A stretch of DNA of 21,179 nucleotides, from the NCBI GenBank assembly GCA_016717705.1, contig JADKFD010000082.1, forward strand, positions 1 to 21,179. The letters run 5' to 3'. Source of the stretch: Rhodanobacteraceae bacterium. Lineage in GTDB: Bacteria > Pseudomonadota > Gammaproteobacteria > Xanthomonadales > SZUA-5. Shown one piece after another: positions 8,801-15,324 of the stretch. Both the position numbers and the translations under genes were made by a program. The notes under the pieces were generated by a model, which was given only the letters and a program-made list of their open reading frames with translations, did not search any database and was not told the DNA's origin. Within the stretch, counting starts at the first letter, position 1. The number at the start of each line of letters is the position of its first letter.

Positions 8801-10985
8801 CTACGTGACCGCGATGAGTGCCATGCGCCGGCCCTACCCGGCCTGTTACGCGATGGGCAAACTGGCGCTGGCGTTGGCCGAGCGACGCAGCAACCAGTAC
8901 TTCCGGCTGACGGTCTACCAGTATTTTTCGCCGTTCTACCAGCATTGGTGCGAGCCGCTCGGCAACACCCTGGCGAACCTGGAAAAGGGCCTCGAATTCG
9001 GCCTTGCAGGGATCAATCCGCTGTCTGCAGGCTTCTGCGCCCTGCTGCGCTCGGTCAATCGTTTCCTGATGGGCACGCCGCTTGGCGAACTGGTCAGCGA
9101 GTGCGAGCAGGGCATGGCATTCCTCCAGCGCAGCCATCAACCCAGCATCGAAGCGATGTTGCGCTTTGGCGTGCTGCAGGGCGCACTCGCGCTGCTCGGC
9201 AAGACCCCGGATCCACGCCGCTTCGACACGCCCGAATGCGATGTCACCGGCTACTTCGACGGCGCTGGCGCGGCGCCGTCGATCGTGCTGGCCTTCTACA
9301 GCGCGGCGATGATCCGCCACGCCTACCTGCTGGACGATCGCGATCAGTGGCAGGCCCACACCCCGCGCCTGGGCATGATCGGGATGTTCCTGCCGGACAG
9401 CCCGTCGATGGTCGAATCGACATTTTTCAGCGCGCTTGGCCTGCTCAAGTCGGGTTTCATGGAAACCGACGACCAGGCGGCGGCGCTCGCCGCTGCGCAG
9501 GTGCACCTGGACCGTTTCAATACCTGGGCAGAACACTGCCCGGCCAACTTCCGCCACAAGGCGCTCCTGATTGCCGCCGAAATGGCGCGCGTGCGTGGCG
9601 ACGAGCGCGCGGCGATGGAGCTCTACGCACAGGCCATCGATGCCGCCACCCAATCGGGCTTTGTCCACTGCGAAGCGCTGTGCAACGAGTTGTATGCGCT
9701 GTACTGGGCGTCCCAGGCGCAAGAGCAACTGTCCAACAACTTCATCCGCGAAGCGTACTTTCACTATCGGCGCTGGGGCGCAGCGGCCAAGTGCAGGCAG
9801 ATCGAGGCGCGCTGGCCGCACATCCCGTTCCGCACCATCGAGCTGCGCTATTCCTCGCTCGATCACAGCAGCAGCTATCGGCAAGGATCCGAGCAGGCCG
9901 GCTTTCTCGACCTGCAATCGCTGCTCAAGGCGAGTCAACTGCTGTCCCAGGAGATCCATCTGGAGGCATTGCTGCAACGCATGCTCGGCGTACTTCTGGA
10001 GAATGCCGGCGCCGAGTTCGGCGCCATCGTGGTGGTCGACGACGAACACGACGAACTGGTCATCGAGGTGCTCGGGCGCTTGGGCGGCGGTCGTTTGATC
10101 GACTGCAGCCGCATCGGCCGGCGTCTTGCCGACACCCGCAAGGACGATCATCCGCCGCTGCCCAGCGGTTTGATCGAATACGTACAGCTGGCGAAAAGCG
10201 CACTGGTGGTCAACGACCCGGCGGGCGACGAACGCTTCGGCCAGAGTCGCTACCTGGATGATCGCCGGCCACGCTCGGTGCTCTGCCTGCCGGTGGTCAG
10301 CCAGGGCAAGCTGGTGGCGGTGGTGTATCTCGAGAACAATCTGATGGAGAACGCATTTACCAGCAAGCACCTGAAAACGCTGGAGTTGCTCAGCGCACAG
10401 GCGGCCATTTCGCTGGTCAATGCACAGCTGATCGAAAGTCTGGAGCGCAAGGTGCAGGCGCGCACCGAGGAACTGCGCCAGATGAGCATGAAGGATGGGC
10501 TCACCGGCATCGCCAACCGGCGCAGCTTCGACGAACGGCTCGGCGTCGAGTGGCAGCGCAGCCTGCGCAACGGCCAGCCGTTGACCCTGATGATGCTGGA
10601 CATCGATCACTTCAAGCTGTTCAACGACCACTACGGCCATCACGAAGGGGACGGCTGCATCCGCGGTGTGGCGCAGACGCTGCAGCAGATGGCCAGTCGC
10701 GCCGGCGACCTGGTGGCTCGCTATGGCGGCGAAGAGTTCGCTGCGCTGTTGCCGGAGACCGATGCCGCCGCCGCGGCACAGATCGCCGAGAAATGTCTGA
10801 CTGCAGTCGCTGCGCTGGGGATGCCGCATGCGGTATCACCGGTCGGCGCGCAGGTCAGCGTCAGCATCGGCATCTGCACCCTGACGGTGAACGCGGAAAC
10901 CAGCATCGAACACCTGATCACCCAGGCTGACCAGGCCCTCTACCAGGCCAAGCGCAGCGGCCGCAATCGCTATTGTCGCTATTGA
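5898..10985 (+). CDS. Protein kinase - AAA ATPase - helical repeat - GAF - GGDEF diguanylate cyclase fusion
   Basis: The product is 1695 residues from the GTG at 5898 (AGGGG 6 bases upstream). A GTG at 5964, preceded by AGGGGG, is an equally good start just before the kinase fold. Domain order: (a) kinase, about 25-290, with K56 in VVLK, catalytic loop HCD at 146-148 continuing IAPKN, DFG at 167-169 and SPEQ; (b) AAA-type ATPase, about 315-600, Walker A GYSGIGKT at 347-354 and Walker B FLDD with D477/D478; (c) a long helical, TPR-like region, about 650-1330; (d) GAF, about 1355-1515, then a short coiled coil; (e) GGDEF, about 1535-1695, with DGLTGIANRR, the active-site GGEEF at 1610-1614 and an RxxD inhibitory site at 1601-1604, five residues before it. 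The kinase-ATPase-GAF layout is known from large sensor kinases; here the output is a cyclase predicted to make cyclic-di-GMP. It is probably cytoplasmic, since I see no membrane segment. The input signal is unknown. Confidence 0.93.
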   Translation: MGFPPIRLDVAQWIQDQGRGQSVQLAGYTVNQVIYAMGETVVATANAANGERVVLKYLDSSRPAPEVSARWRHEFAVLRSVDSPWVIKAKALEQVGRTTVLVLEAFAPTNLAQLIARETLDFSDQLTLAIRLSKALSAVHQHRLIHCDIAPKNVLVDPTTLALKLCDFGLSTRLDHEQRHGSDIFLRGTLDYMSPEQTGRTNLGIDYRSDFYSLGATFYELFSGRKPFQSGDPMTLLHAQIATVPTPLHEINAAIPQALSDLVQRLLAKRPDDRYQSSFGLLTDLEACAERWRLYRRIEGIELGAADVPERFCVAQKLYGREAECAAILEAFERISVGAVELLLISGYSGIGKTALVSELHRPVLARRGYFVRGKCDQYNRNQPFAALIQAFQLLVRQLAVEGSERRQYWKTRLDGALGANAAAVVELIPELALLIGSPPPLPSLPAAESEQRFHIAFGQFVRALSAHGHPLLVFLDDLQWADLQTLRLLEHLVRCDNECSALIVGAYRDNEVSAGDALSLTLAKIAAAQGHIDNLKLAPLNESQVIELVADTLHCAAATAAPLAALCMEKTQGNPFFLGQFLRKLHDEGDIQYVRKTGAWRWDLALIRGRSMTDNVVDLMLHKLAALDPATRALLALAAHLGDSFDHRQLMSVGQRDATTTAAVLWPALRANLLLPLNEGYKFEHSPEQLQTARYRFLHDRVQQAAHELTAESERPALRLRCGRLLLAGSTEAELDERLFVILDSLNAGLQLIADPAERARLLQLNLRGGIRAKASSAYAVAIELLRKGIALLPADAWQVEAQQCLALYKELAEAEYLAGHFEAAEALLTQAIEAAPSVVAKVTLCLVRVDQFHIQGRFGDSFPVLRHALALLGQDFPETEEEAGARFPIEFEETERMLAQHSSEDLLAQAPMLEAEHLLTMQACFALSYSTYQSGRFGGFVLDACRMVKTTLRHGQGDLSCVGYVAYVTAMSAMRRPYPACYAMGKLALALAERRSNQYFRLTVYQYFSPFYQHWCEPLGNTLANLEKGLEFGLAGINPLSAGFCALLRSVNRFLMGTPLGELVSECEQGMAFLQRSHQPSIEAMLRFGVLQGALALLGKTPDPRRFDTPECDVTGYFDGAGAAPSIVLAFYSAAMIRHAYLLDDRDQWQAHTPRLGMIGMFLPDSPSMVESTFFSALGLLKSGFMETDDQAAALAAAQVHLDRFNTWAEHCPANFRHKALLIAAEMARVRGDERAAMELYAQAIDAATQSGFVHCEALCNELYALYWASQAQEQLSNNFIREAYFHYRRWGAAAKCRQIEARWPHIPFRTIELRYSSLDHSSSYRQGSEQAGFLDLQSLLKASQLLSQEIHLEALLQRMLGVLLENAGAEFGAIVVVDDEHDELVIEVLGRLGGGRLIDCSRIGRRLADTRKDDHPPLPSGLIEYVQLAKSALVVNDPAGDERFGQSRYLDDRRPRSVLCLPVVSQGKLVAVVYLENNLMENAFTSKHLKTLELLSAQAAISLVNAQLIESLERKVQARTEELRQMSMKDGLTGIANRRSFDERLGVEWQRSLRNGQPLTLMMLDIDHFKLFNDHYGHHEGDGCIRGVAQTLQQMASRAGDLVARYGGEEFAALLPETDAAAAAQIAEKCLTAVAALGMPHAVSPVGAQVSVSIGICTLTVNAETSIEHLITQADQALYQAKRSGRNRYCRY

Positions 10986-11010
10986 CGTGTACTCGACGGC
11001 GCTGTTCTTG

Positions 11011-11083
11011 GTAGGTCACGTTGCCCGCAGGGCTACGTGACTCTCAACCTGCGTCACGTAGCCCTGCGGGCAACGTGACCTAC
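11011..11083. repeat. Perfect 30-bp inverted repeat made of two GTAG-headed REP/SMAG-like units
   Basis: Arms at 11011-11040 and 11054-11083 are exact reverse complements, separated by 13 bases. Each arm is itself a stem-loop: GTAG, then TCACGTTGCCC paired with GGGCTACGTGA (10 of 11) around GCA. This is the form of REP/SMAG elements, a GTAG tetranucleotide beside an imperfect palindrome, arranged here as a facing pair (GTAG...CTAC). It lies 25 bases after the kinase-cyclase stop. As RNA it would form a very stable hairpin able to protect or end that transcript, but there is no T-tract. Confidence 0.85.
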
Positions 11084-11121
11084 GAATCTATGGACTTCAC
11101 GACCATCGGCGCGAGCACACG

Positions 11122-11676
11122 GTGATGCGATACCCTTACGCTCAATTGCTCTCGCTTGCCGCGCTGCTGTGCGCCGCCTGCGCGCCCGAAGCGCCCACTC
11201 CTCCCCCGGCGCCCGCGCCTGCGCCGGTGGTCGCGGAAGTCGCCATCAGGGCAACGCCGACTCCTCCGGCAAGCCTGTCGACGCCAGTCAAGCCAACGGC
11301 AGCACCCGACATCCTCGGCTGGTGGGATCGCCCCGCGGCGCTCGCCGAACTGGGGCTGACGCCAGCCGAAGGCGCCGCGATGGCGGCACAACTGGGCAAA
11401 CTGGAGCGGGCCTACCAGACTGCGCAGCGGCAGTTACGCCAGGTCAGGCGCACGCAGATGCTGATGCTGGAAGACCCGAAGGTCCCCGGCGCCGACATCA
11501 AACGCTTCAATCAACGGAATCTGCAGTTTCTGTTGAGCACGATGCTCGACCAGAACATCGCCGCGCGCCTATGGGTGCGCGAGCAGCTCAGCGCCGAGCA
11601 GCGGGCACGCGTGCTGCAGCGCTCGCCGCGGTTCTTCGGCTTGCGCTGGTTTCGTGCGGCGGAGCAATCTGAGTAG
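11122..11676 (+). CDS. Probable lipoprotein with CpxP/Spy-like helical domain
   Basis: The product is 184 residues from the GTG at 11122; the adjacent ATG at 11125 removes one residue and may be the true start. No strong ribosome site is visible. The N-terminus is a lipoprotein-type signal ending LLCAAC, with C20 the likely lipidated residue. The -3 position is Cys rather than Leu, so the lipobox is imperfect. A Pro/Ala-rich linker follows to about residue 60, then a helical domain starting GWWDRPAALAELGLTPAE. The WW...P...LGLT pattern followed by long charged helices resembles periplasmic CpxP/Spy/heavy-metal-sensor proteins, which bind unfolded proteins or metals. The function is inferred from this resemblance only. 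Its TAG stop (11674-11676) is part of a GTAG repeat element. Confidence 0.75.
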   Translation: MMRYPYAQLLSLAALLCAACAPEAPTPPPAPAPAPVVAEVAIRATPTPPASLSTPVKPTAAPDILGWWDRPAALAELGLTPAEGAAMAAQLGKLERAYQTAQRQLRQVRRTQMLMLEDPKVPGADIKRFNQRNLQFLLSTMLDQNIAARLWVREQLSAEQRARVLQRSPRFFGLRWFRAAEQSE

Positions 11677-11703
11677 GATGCGCTGAGCGCAGCGATGCGC
11701 ATC
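11673..11703 (+). repeat. GTAG-headed REP/SMAG-like unit overlapping a stop codon
   Basis: GTAG (11673-11676) is followed directly by a stem of GATGCGC (11677-11683) paired with GCGCATC (11697-11703). The TAG of the head is the stop of the lipoprotein gene. Sequence of the form GTAGGATGCG...GATGCGCATC is the kind repeated between genes in many gammaproteobacterial genomes. Confidence 0.7.
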
Positions 11704-11795
11704 GATCGCGGCGCATGCGCTCAACCGCTACGCCACCGATGCGGTTCGCTGCGCTCACCACGTCCCGCGCCATACACCGCCCTGCCACGGCAGTG
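11704..11795. repeat. Degenerate palindromic sequence between REP-like units
   Basis: No gene is visible. The stretch holds the palindrome GCGCATGCGC (11711-11720), a CTAC head in reverse orientation (11728-11731) and a GATGCGGTTCGCTGCGCTCACC-like segment (11739-11759) that resembles the 3' half of repeats in the same class. These look like decayed or chimeric repeat units. Confidence 0.4.
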
Positions 11796-11831
11796 GTAGC
11801 CCGGTGTACGCGCGCAAGCGCGTTCACCGGG
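11796..11831 (+). repeat. GTAG-headed REP/SMAG-like unit
   Basis: GTAG at 11796-11799 is followed by a 14-base stem (11800-11813, CCCGGTGTACGCGC) pairing with 11818-11831 (GCGCGTTCACCGGG) at 13 of 14 positions around a GCAA loop. It is the strongest single hairpin in the lipoprotein-lipoxygenase gap. Confidence 0.75.
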
Positions 11832-11852
11832 TGCCTGCGGCAAGCCCCTCCT

Positions 11853-11885
11853 GCCGCTGAATCGCTACGCGATACAACGGCCTAC
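11853..11885 (-). repeat. GTAG-headed REP/SMAG-like unit, reverse orientation
   Basis: Read on the minus strand, GTAG (11885-11882) precedes a 13-base stem formed by 11853-11865 and 11869-11881 (11 of 13 paired) with a 3-base loop. It faces the unit at 11796-11831, the usual arrangement of paired REP elements. It lies 17 bases beyond the lipoxygenase stop. Confidence 0.7.
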
Positions 11886-11902
11886 CCGTGTCTGAGGTCC
11901 CT

Positions 11903-14026
11903 CTAGATACTGATGCTGTTCGGAATCTGCGACGGCAACTGGAAGGGATAGGGCATCGGCCGGGTCTGGTTGCGCTTGCGGATTTCGATCTCGATCAGTG
12001 CCAGGTCGCCTTGCAGTTCAGTCACCAGCGGCTGCACGCGTGGATCGGTGAAGTACGGCAGGTGCGGATTGTGCTCGAAGCGGCCGAAGGTGTCGTACTG
12101 CACCCCGCTCAGCAGGTACTCGAAGGAGAAGGTGTACAGCCCGACATCCAGCGGCGGATACCACGCCATGCACTCGTCGATCGACTGGATAGCCGTGCTG
12201 CGCGCCGGTGGCGCCTTGTAGATGGTGCCGGCGACACTCGGCATGTACGACATCAGCGGATATTGCGCGTAGTTGACCGAGGCATGCTGCGGGCCGGCGA
12301 GATAGATGATGTGGGCCACGATGTCGATCAGGTAATCGAGGCTGTCGATCCGCGCGCGGCCATCGGCGCCAGGCACCAGACCATTCAGCCCCTTGAAACC
12401 GCAGTAGAGGGGCGAGGTCAGTTCAAAGATCCAGCCCTGCAGTTCGTTGTCCTCGCGCACATCCTGGTCGTTCCTGTAATACACACGCAGGTAGGCGCCA
12501 ACGTAGCGCTTGATCGCTGTCCACAGCAGCCGGGTGTCGTCGCGGAAGGGGAATACAGCCAGCCGGTCGACGCCACGCAATTCGAAGACCCGGTCGGGGC
12601 TGTTTTCGTCCCAGCGCCACGCCTGGTGCGCCGAAGCCACCAGCGCGCGCGTCGATTCGATCGCCGGACCGACATTGGTGGCCACCACGCCACCGGGAGT
12701 GATCAGGCTGTGGATGGCGTCATCGTTGATGTTGATGGTGAAACGGAAATGCGGCAGCAGCAGCTTGAGCAGCGGATGTTGCTCGGACAGCTGCCGATGC
12801 GCGGCCACCACCATCGGCTCGATGATCAGATGGCAATCGCCCAGGTGCGCCACCGCCTCGTGCTGGATGGCGCAGACCACGTTGACGATGTACTTGGCGA
12901 TACGCCACTTCAGCAGATTGGCATCGTTGCCGCCGGCGCTGTTGTTGGGCGTGAAGATTGGCGCCGCCTCGGCGTCGAAGGCCTGCGCCAGCTGGATCGC
13001 GATCGGCTGCAGCGCACCGTTCGGTGGATAGCCCGGCGGCGGTGTCGGGTTCCAGTAAAACAGCGCGATCGGCGCCGCCAGATAGCGTTGTTCGCCGTGA
13101 AAACAGTCGGCAGTGGCACCTTCCAGCATGGAGTAGTCACAGACGTACAGCCGATGCTCGGCAATCGCGTGTTTGAGCGTGATGTCACGGTCACCGAGTA
13201 CACCCTGCAGCAGGGCGTCGCTGATCGGCATCTTCTGCTGCAGGTCAGCGAGCGCCACCGCCTTGCTGCCGGCGCTGCGCTCAGCCACCACGCCACGCAA
13301 ATTGGTCGTGTTGAAGCCGGCGATCTGCAGATGGCCGAAGAACCAGTCCTGCTCGCAGGGCTTGTCGTCCTTGGGCATCCACGGTTGCCGCTCCAGCGCC
13401 AGCATCAGCGGCGTCGGCAATGACACGAACAAGTCCTCGTAGTCCTTGATCGACTGCGCCAACAGATAATTGCGACCGTGCGTCTCATTGAGCATGTCGA
13501 ACAAGGTCGACTTGAGGAAAGCGGTAGGGCCGGTGGCGATGAACTCCTTGAACACCGCGGCCAGGCCGGCGATCATCTTCTCGATGTCCTTGGGCAGATT
13601 GAGCAGTCCCTCGAAGGCCTTGGGCAAAGCCGCCAGGCTCTCGAAGAAGGCGTGCAGATCGCGCGCGTCGCGCGCCGGGTGCAGCAGGCTGAACTCCTTG
13701 CTGAGCTTGTCGAAGGCCAGTTCGACGCTGCGCAAGGCGGCGGTCGGCAGATCGCTTTCGAGCTCGCGCTCGAGCAGGTTGCTGACGGCGTTCTTGAAGT
13801 TCTCAGCAAGCGGAATGAACACCTGCACCACCTGGGCTTCAAAGTCGATGCTGAACTTCTCGGCAGCGGGCAGGTCCGCCGACATCGGCACTCCTTCCAG
13901 ATAGCTGCGCATGTAGTTGTATTCGGTGCGCGCCAGCGTCAGCTGGAACTCGCGCGCCTGGCGCTCGTCCGGCGTCATCTGCTGCGGCAGCGTGGGATTG
14001 GGGGAAGCATTGGTCTTCGGCCGCAT
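11903..14026 (-). CDS. Bacterial lipoxygenase
   Basis: The product is 707 residues from the ATG at 14026, chosen because AAGG lies 8 bases upstream; a GTG at 14059 would add 11 residues. Lipoxygenases add O2 to polyunsaturated fatty acids using a non-haem iron. All five iron ligands can be placed: H394 and H399 (HLGDCH), H581 and N585 (GPQHASVNYAQYP) and the C-terminal isoleucine I707 (PNSISI). The hallmark HRQLSEQHPLLKLLLPHFRF run (410-429) is present. The residue 38 after H399 is A437, the Coffa position; Ala there predicts S-stereochemistry in characterised enzymes. The N-terminal 150 residues look helical rather than a PLAT beta-barrel, and the length is near that of Pseudomonas aeruginosa LoxA. 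I see no signal peptide, unlike LoxA. The gene stands alone, divergent from the PhnA-like gene with 99 bases between them. Confidence 0.95.
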   Translation of the reverse strand: MRPKTNASPNPTLPQQMTPDERQAREFQLTLARTEYNYMRSYLEGVPMSADLPAAEKFSIDFEAQVVQVFIPLAENFKNAVSNLLERELESDLPTAALRSVELAFDKLSKEFSLLHPARDARDLHAFFESLAALPKAFEGLLNLPKDIEKMIAGLAAVFKEFIATGPTAFLKSTLFDMLNETHGRNYLLAQSIKDYEDLFVSLPTPLMLALERQPWMPKDDKPCEQDWFFGHLQIAGFNTTNLRGVVAERSAGSKAVALADLQQKMPISDALLQGVLGDRDITLKHAIAEHRLYVCDYSMLEGATADCFHGEQRYLAAPIALFYWNPTPPPGYPPNGALQPIAIQLAQAFDAEAAPIFTPNNSAGGNDANLLKWRIAKYIVNVVCAIQHEAVAHLGDCHLIIEPMVVAAHRQLSEQHPLLKLLLPHFRFTININDDAIHSLITPGGVVATNVGPAIESTRALVASAHQAWRWDENSPDRVFELRGVDRLAVFPFRDDTRLLWTAIKRYVGAYLRVYYRNDQDVREDNELQGWIFELTSPLYCGFKGLNGLVPGADGRARIDSLDYLIDIVAHIIYLAGPQHASVNYAQYPLMSYMPSVAGTIYKAPPARSTAIQSIDECMAWYPPLDVGLYTFSFEYLLSGVQYDTFGRFEHNPHLPYFTDPRVQPLVTELQGDLALIEIEIRKRNQTRPMPYPFQLPSQIPNSISI

Positions 14027-14125
14027 GTCGGGTGCCTTGGGGTGTGCCGTGGAGGGCACCGATGCTATCGACTTTCTCGACAGCCCGTAGATGCCCCGGA
14101 GCCACGCTCGGAGTATCTTCCGCGC

Positions 14126-14473
14126 ATGGATACCCTACCGAACTGCCCCAAATGCAACTCCGCCTTCACCTATGAAGACGGCCTCAATTTCATCTGCCCC
14201 GAATGCGCCCATGAGTGGCCGAAGGACGAGTCCGGCGCCGCACCGGAAGCGGTCAAGGTGGTCCGCGATGCGGTCGGCAACGAACTGAAGGACGGCGACA
14301 CGGTCACCGTGATCAAGGATCTCAAGGTCAAGGGCTCGTCGTCGGTAGTCAAGGTCGGCACCAAGGTCAGGAACATCCGCCTGGTCGACGGTGATCACGA
14401 TATCGACTGCCGCATCGAGGGCATCGGGTCGATGGGGCTGAAGTCCGAGTTCGTGAAGAAAGTGACCGGATGA
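14126..14473 (+). CDS. yjdM: PhnA/YjdM-family zinc-ribbon protein
   Basis: The product is 115 residues from the ATG at 14126, with CGGAG about 12 bases upstream. The frame is open far upstream, but that part is antisense to the lipoxygenase gene. The N-terminus is a zinc ribbon (C7, C10, C24, C27; NCPKCNSAFTYEDG and FICPECAHEW). The C-terminal beta-barrel has the family signature VVRDAVGNELKDGDTVTVIK, then KVKGSSSVVKVGTKV and IGSMGLKSEFVKK. The full-length match leaves little doubt about the family. The name PhnA is historical; the family is not an established phosphonate enzyme and its role is unclear. The stop overlaps the next start (ATGA). Confidence 0.93.
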   Translation: MDTLPNCPKCNSAFTYEDGLNFICPECAHEWPKDESGAAPEAVKVVRDAVGNELKDGDTVTVIKDLKVKGSSSVVKVGTKVRNIRLVDGDHDIDCRIEGIGSMGLKSEFVKKVTG

Positions 14474-14928
14474 AGGATCGCTCGTACCCGCCGCCGGTTG
14501 CTGCCACCACAGAGTCGGACCGGCATTCCCCAGCAGCGCCGCAGTTCCTGTCGTCGGCGCACGCTGCGGCGCTCAAACTGCCGTTTGCCGAAGCCGTGCG
14601 GGCTGGCGGATTCCTGATCCTCTCCGGGCAGATCGGCAATCTGCCGGGCACGCGCGAACTGGCGCCGGGTGGCATAGGCCCCGAATCGCGGCAGATGATG
14701 GACAACATCAAGGCAGCGCTCGAACGCCACGGTGCCGGCATGGAAGATGTGGTCAAGTGCACGGTATTCCTCGCCGACATGGCCGAATGGCCGGTCTTCA
14801 ACGAGATCTACGCCAGCTATTTTCCCCGGCACTTCCCGGCGCGCAGCGCACTCGGTGCCAACGGACTGGCGCTTGGCGCACGAGTGGAAGTCGAGTGCAT
14901 GGCCTATCCGACCGCGGTCAGGGGTTGA
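14470..14928 (+). CDS. ridA: RidA/YjgF-family enamine/imine deaminase-like protein
   Basis: The product is 152 residues, and its ATG overlaps the upstream stop (ATGA at 14470-14473), so it is coupled to the PhnA-like gene. RidA proteins hydrolyse reactive enamines/imines released by PLP enzymes such as threonine dehydratase. The sequence shows the family core: FAEAVRAGGFLILSGQIG, then NIKAALERHGAGMEDVVKCT, and PARSALGANGLALGARVEVE, with R125 in the place of the catalytic arginine. The N-terminal 30 residues are an extension rich in Pro, Ser and Ala beyond the usual 125-130 residue RidA. Some RidA-fold subgroups lack deaminase activity; the Arg suggests this one may be active. Confidence 0.93.
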   Translation: MKDRSYPPPVAATTESDRHSPAAPQFLSSAHAAALKLPFAEAVRAGGFLILSGQIGNLPGTRELAPGGIGPESRQMMDNIKAALERHGAGMEDVVKCTVFLADMAEWPVFNEIYASYFPRHFPARSALGANGLALGARVEVECMAYPTAVRG

Positions 14929-14982
14929 GGCTCGCCGCGGCTCGCTACCTGCCCAGCCGACTCGCATGATCGAGGCAATTGC

Positions 14983-15324
14983 GTGTTCGAACATATCTCC
15001 GAACCCTTGCTGTCACCGCGCGCCTTTGCACTGCGCGTGGCGCGCAGCGTCGCCGTGGCGATGGCAATCGTACTGCTCTCCCTGCTGCTGGGAATGCTGG
15101 GCTACCGCACGTTTGAGGGCCTGAGCTGGCTTGACGCCTTTCTCAACGCGGCCATGCTGCTCGGCGGCATGGGGCCGGTTGCCCTGCCGGTCACCGAATA
15201 CGGCAAACTGTTCGCCGGCATCTATGCGCTCTACTGCGGGCTGGTCGTGATCATGGCGGCCGGCATCATGCTCACCCCGGTGGCGCATCGGTTGATGCAT
15301 TCGCTTCATCTTGACGACGATTGA
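14983..15324 (+). CDS. Small membrane protein resembling a two-helix K+ channel with a lost selectivity filter
   Basis: The product is 113 residues from the GTG at 14983, with GAGG 7 bases upstream. Two hydrophobic helices (about 19-39 and 77-98) flank a re-entrant-like segment, SWLDAFLNAAMLLGGMGPV (48-66), followed by PVTEYGKLFAG. This copies the layout of bacterial two-TM potassium channels (SW-DA...TTVGYGD...PVT--GKLF), except that the TVGYGD filter is replaced by GGMGPV. The C-terminus is His/Asp-rich (HRLMHSLHLDDD) and predicted cytoplasmic. Loss of the filter makes K+ selectivity unlikely; the role is unknown. It follows RidA by 54 bases on the same strand and may share its transcript. 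Confidence 0.75.
   Translation: MFEHISEPLLSPRAFALRVARSVAVAMAIVLLSLLLGMLGYRTFEGLSWLDAFLNAAMLLGGMGPVALPVTEYGKLFAGIYALYCGLVVIMAAGIMLTPVAHRLMHSLHLDDD

Noticed and set aside
7923..10829. 968-codon open frame on the minus strand
   Set aside because: It lies wholly antisense to the kinase-cyclase gene, which has intact domain motifs. The product is His/Gln/Arg-rich without any motif, as expected from the complement of GC-biased codons.
11011..11885. CRISPR array or insertion sequence
   Set aside because: The repeats are palindromic GTAG-type hairpins of differing sequence with no regular spacers, and no transposase or cas gene is nearby.
11888..13423. 511-codon open frame on the plus strand
   Set aside because: Antisense to the lipoxygenase, whose iron ligands fix the true strand.
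14041..14128. Long upstream extension of the PhnA-like frame (from 13478)
   Set aside because: The extension is antisense to the lipoxygenase; the ATG at 14126 begins the zinc-ribbon domain at the family's usual position.
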